DNA of 64,000 bases, taken from assembly GCF_012276695.1 (NCBI RefSeq), contig NZ_CP038852.1:806001-870000 (forward strand). Reading direction: 5' to 3'. The translations under genes were made by a program, and so were the position numbers. Positions within the stretch are counted from its first letter, which is position 1. Each line of letters begins with the position of its first letter. Shown here piece by piece: positions 63,479-64,000 of the stretch. The notes under the pieces are model-generated. The model saw only the letters and a program-made list of their open reading frames with translations, was not told the DNA's origin and did no database searches. The stretch comes from Candidatus Pelagibacter giovannonii (GTDB lineage Bacteria > Pseudomonadota > Alphaproteobacteria > Pelagibacterales > Pelagibacteraceae).

Positions 63479-63765
63479 TAGCTATTTTTTACTTAGCCCT
63501 TCAAATACTAAAACTTTATTCTTATGTGGTAATTGCAAATGTGGTTATTAGCTGGCTTGTTGCATTTAATGTTTTAAATACTCAAAATAGATTTGTTTAT
63601 TCTATTTTAGAGGTGACTTATCGATTAATAAACCCTGCACTTAATAAAATAAGAAGTTTTTTACCTAACTTAGGATCAATAGATATTTCGCCAGTTATAT
63701 TACTTTTATTGATTTGGTTTATAGAAATGTGTATGAAACTGTACATTGCACCAATGATTTTTTAA
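63475..63765 (+). CDS. YggT-family membrane protein
   Basis: The 96-residue protein has two transmembrane segments and the linker RLINPALNKIRSFLPNLGSI characteristic of the YGGT family. Function is poorly known; links to osmotic tolerance and cell envelope have been suggested. It overlaps the MscS gene by 4 bp and folD follows 8 bp later. An AAGGA ribosome site for folD begins just after its stop. Confidence 0.9.
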   Translation: MIAIFYLALQILKLYSYVVIANVVISWLVAFNVLNTQNRFVYSILEVTYRLINPALNKIRSFLPNLGSIDISPVILLLLIWFIEMCMKLYIAPMIF

Positions 63766-63773
63766 GGAAATAC

Positions 63774-64000
63774 ATGATCTTAATAGATGGAAAAAAAATA
63801 GCAGCTGAACTTAGAGAAGAACTAAGACAAGAGGTTGTAGAGCTAAAAGCCAAACATAATAAGATTCCAGGACTTACCGTTATTTTAATTGGAGATATGG
63901 CTCCTAGTCAAATTTATGTTCGTATGAAAGAAAAAGCTGCGAATGAAGTGGGATTAAAATCTGAAGTAATTAGATACCCAGAAGCTGTGGAAGAAAAAAC
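63774..64000 (+). CDS. folD: Methylene-THF dehydrogenase/cyclohydrolase FolD (5' part only)
   Basis: From the ATG at 63774 (after AAGGA at 63764-63768) the first 75 residues read MILIDGKKIAAELREELRQE, then PGLTVILIGDMAPSQIYVRM (20) and KEKAANEVGLKSE, the FolD N-terminal domain with the conserved substrate-site Tyr and Lys. The enzyme interconverts methylene-, methenyl- and formyl-THF. The rest is beyond the right edge. Confidence 0.96.
   Translation, partial: MILIDGKKIAAELREELRQEVVELKAKHNKIPGLTVILIGDMAPSQIYVRMKEKAANEVGLKSEVIRYPEAVEEK

Noticed and set aside
1..64000. CRISPR array, insertion sequence, prophage or integrase site
   Set aside because: No regularly spaced repeats, transposase, integrase or phage gene found; gene density is uniform.

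Overview
This window looks like a streamlined SAR11 (Candidatus Pelagibacter-like) alphaproteobacterial chromosome. The DNA is very AT-rich, genes touch or overlap by a few bases, intergenic gaps are tiny, and the gene orders are alphaproteobacterial. There are no insertion sequences, phage genes, CRISPR arrays or obvious islands. Only one RNA gene is visible, a tRNA-Gly(GCC).

Layout. 1-6.5 kb: partial murJ, malic enzyme, and an envelope cluster (BON lipoprotein, rsmI, LpoA-like protein) plus rdgB. 6.5-12.8 kb: grpE-dnaK-dnaJ, then dapB, nth and a PfkB kinase. 12.8-15.1 kb: five genes in strictly alternating orientation (regulator, L,D-transpeptidase, YggS, ThiE-like) ending at a strong two-way terminator facing a porin gene. 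16.3-20.9 kb: a DUF3576 lipoprotein, leuS, lptE and holA. 20.8-32.4 kb: the origin-proximal leftward block parB-parA-rsmG-mnmG, mnmE, an OGT-like glycosyltransferase, rho, hemG-hemH-hemE. 32.42-32.70 kb: a gene-free AT-rich gap with clustered DnaA boxes, the best oriC candidate. 32.7-36.1 kb: the rightward block ppsR-maf-aroE-coaE-dnaQ, then secB, fxsA, Tim44-like and Smr genes. A parS site lies inside rsmG. Together this is the classic alphaproteobacterial origin neighbourhood (hemE next to the origin, parABS close by).

38-49 kb: hslUV, a his cluster (hisB-hisH-small ORF-hisA-hisF-hisE) with HIT and GNAT genes, lolA-ftsK, a UbiH-family monooxygenase, a LON-domain protein, the tRNA and a pterin carbinolamine dehydratase. 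49-53 kb: purH, a heparinase II/III-like gene, rpe. 53-58 kb: a sodium/solute symporter with its DUF4212 partner, an unknown protein and acetyl-CoA synthetase, a plausible acetate-use group. 58-64 kb: EVE protein, sulfotransferase, tsaD, hemC-hemD, an MscS channel, YggT and the start of folD.

The most unusual signal is a set of four coding interruptions in three genes (lptE, phhB and the heparinase-like gene, which has two). Each sits in a run of A on the coding strand (8, 14, 11 and 10 A), and each is repaired by exactly one extra A, giving full-length recognisable proteins. This may be homopolymer sequencing error, recent contraction, or transcriptional slippage that rescues the frame as proposed for AT-rich endosymbionts. 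Sequence alone cannot decide, but the shared sign and context deserve testing.
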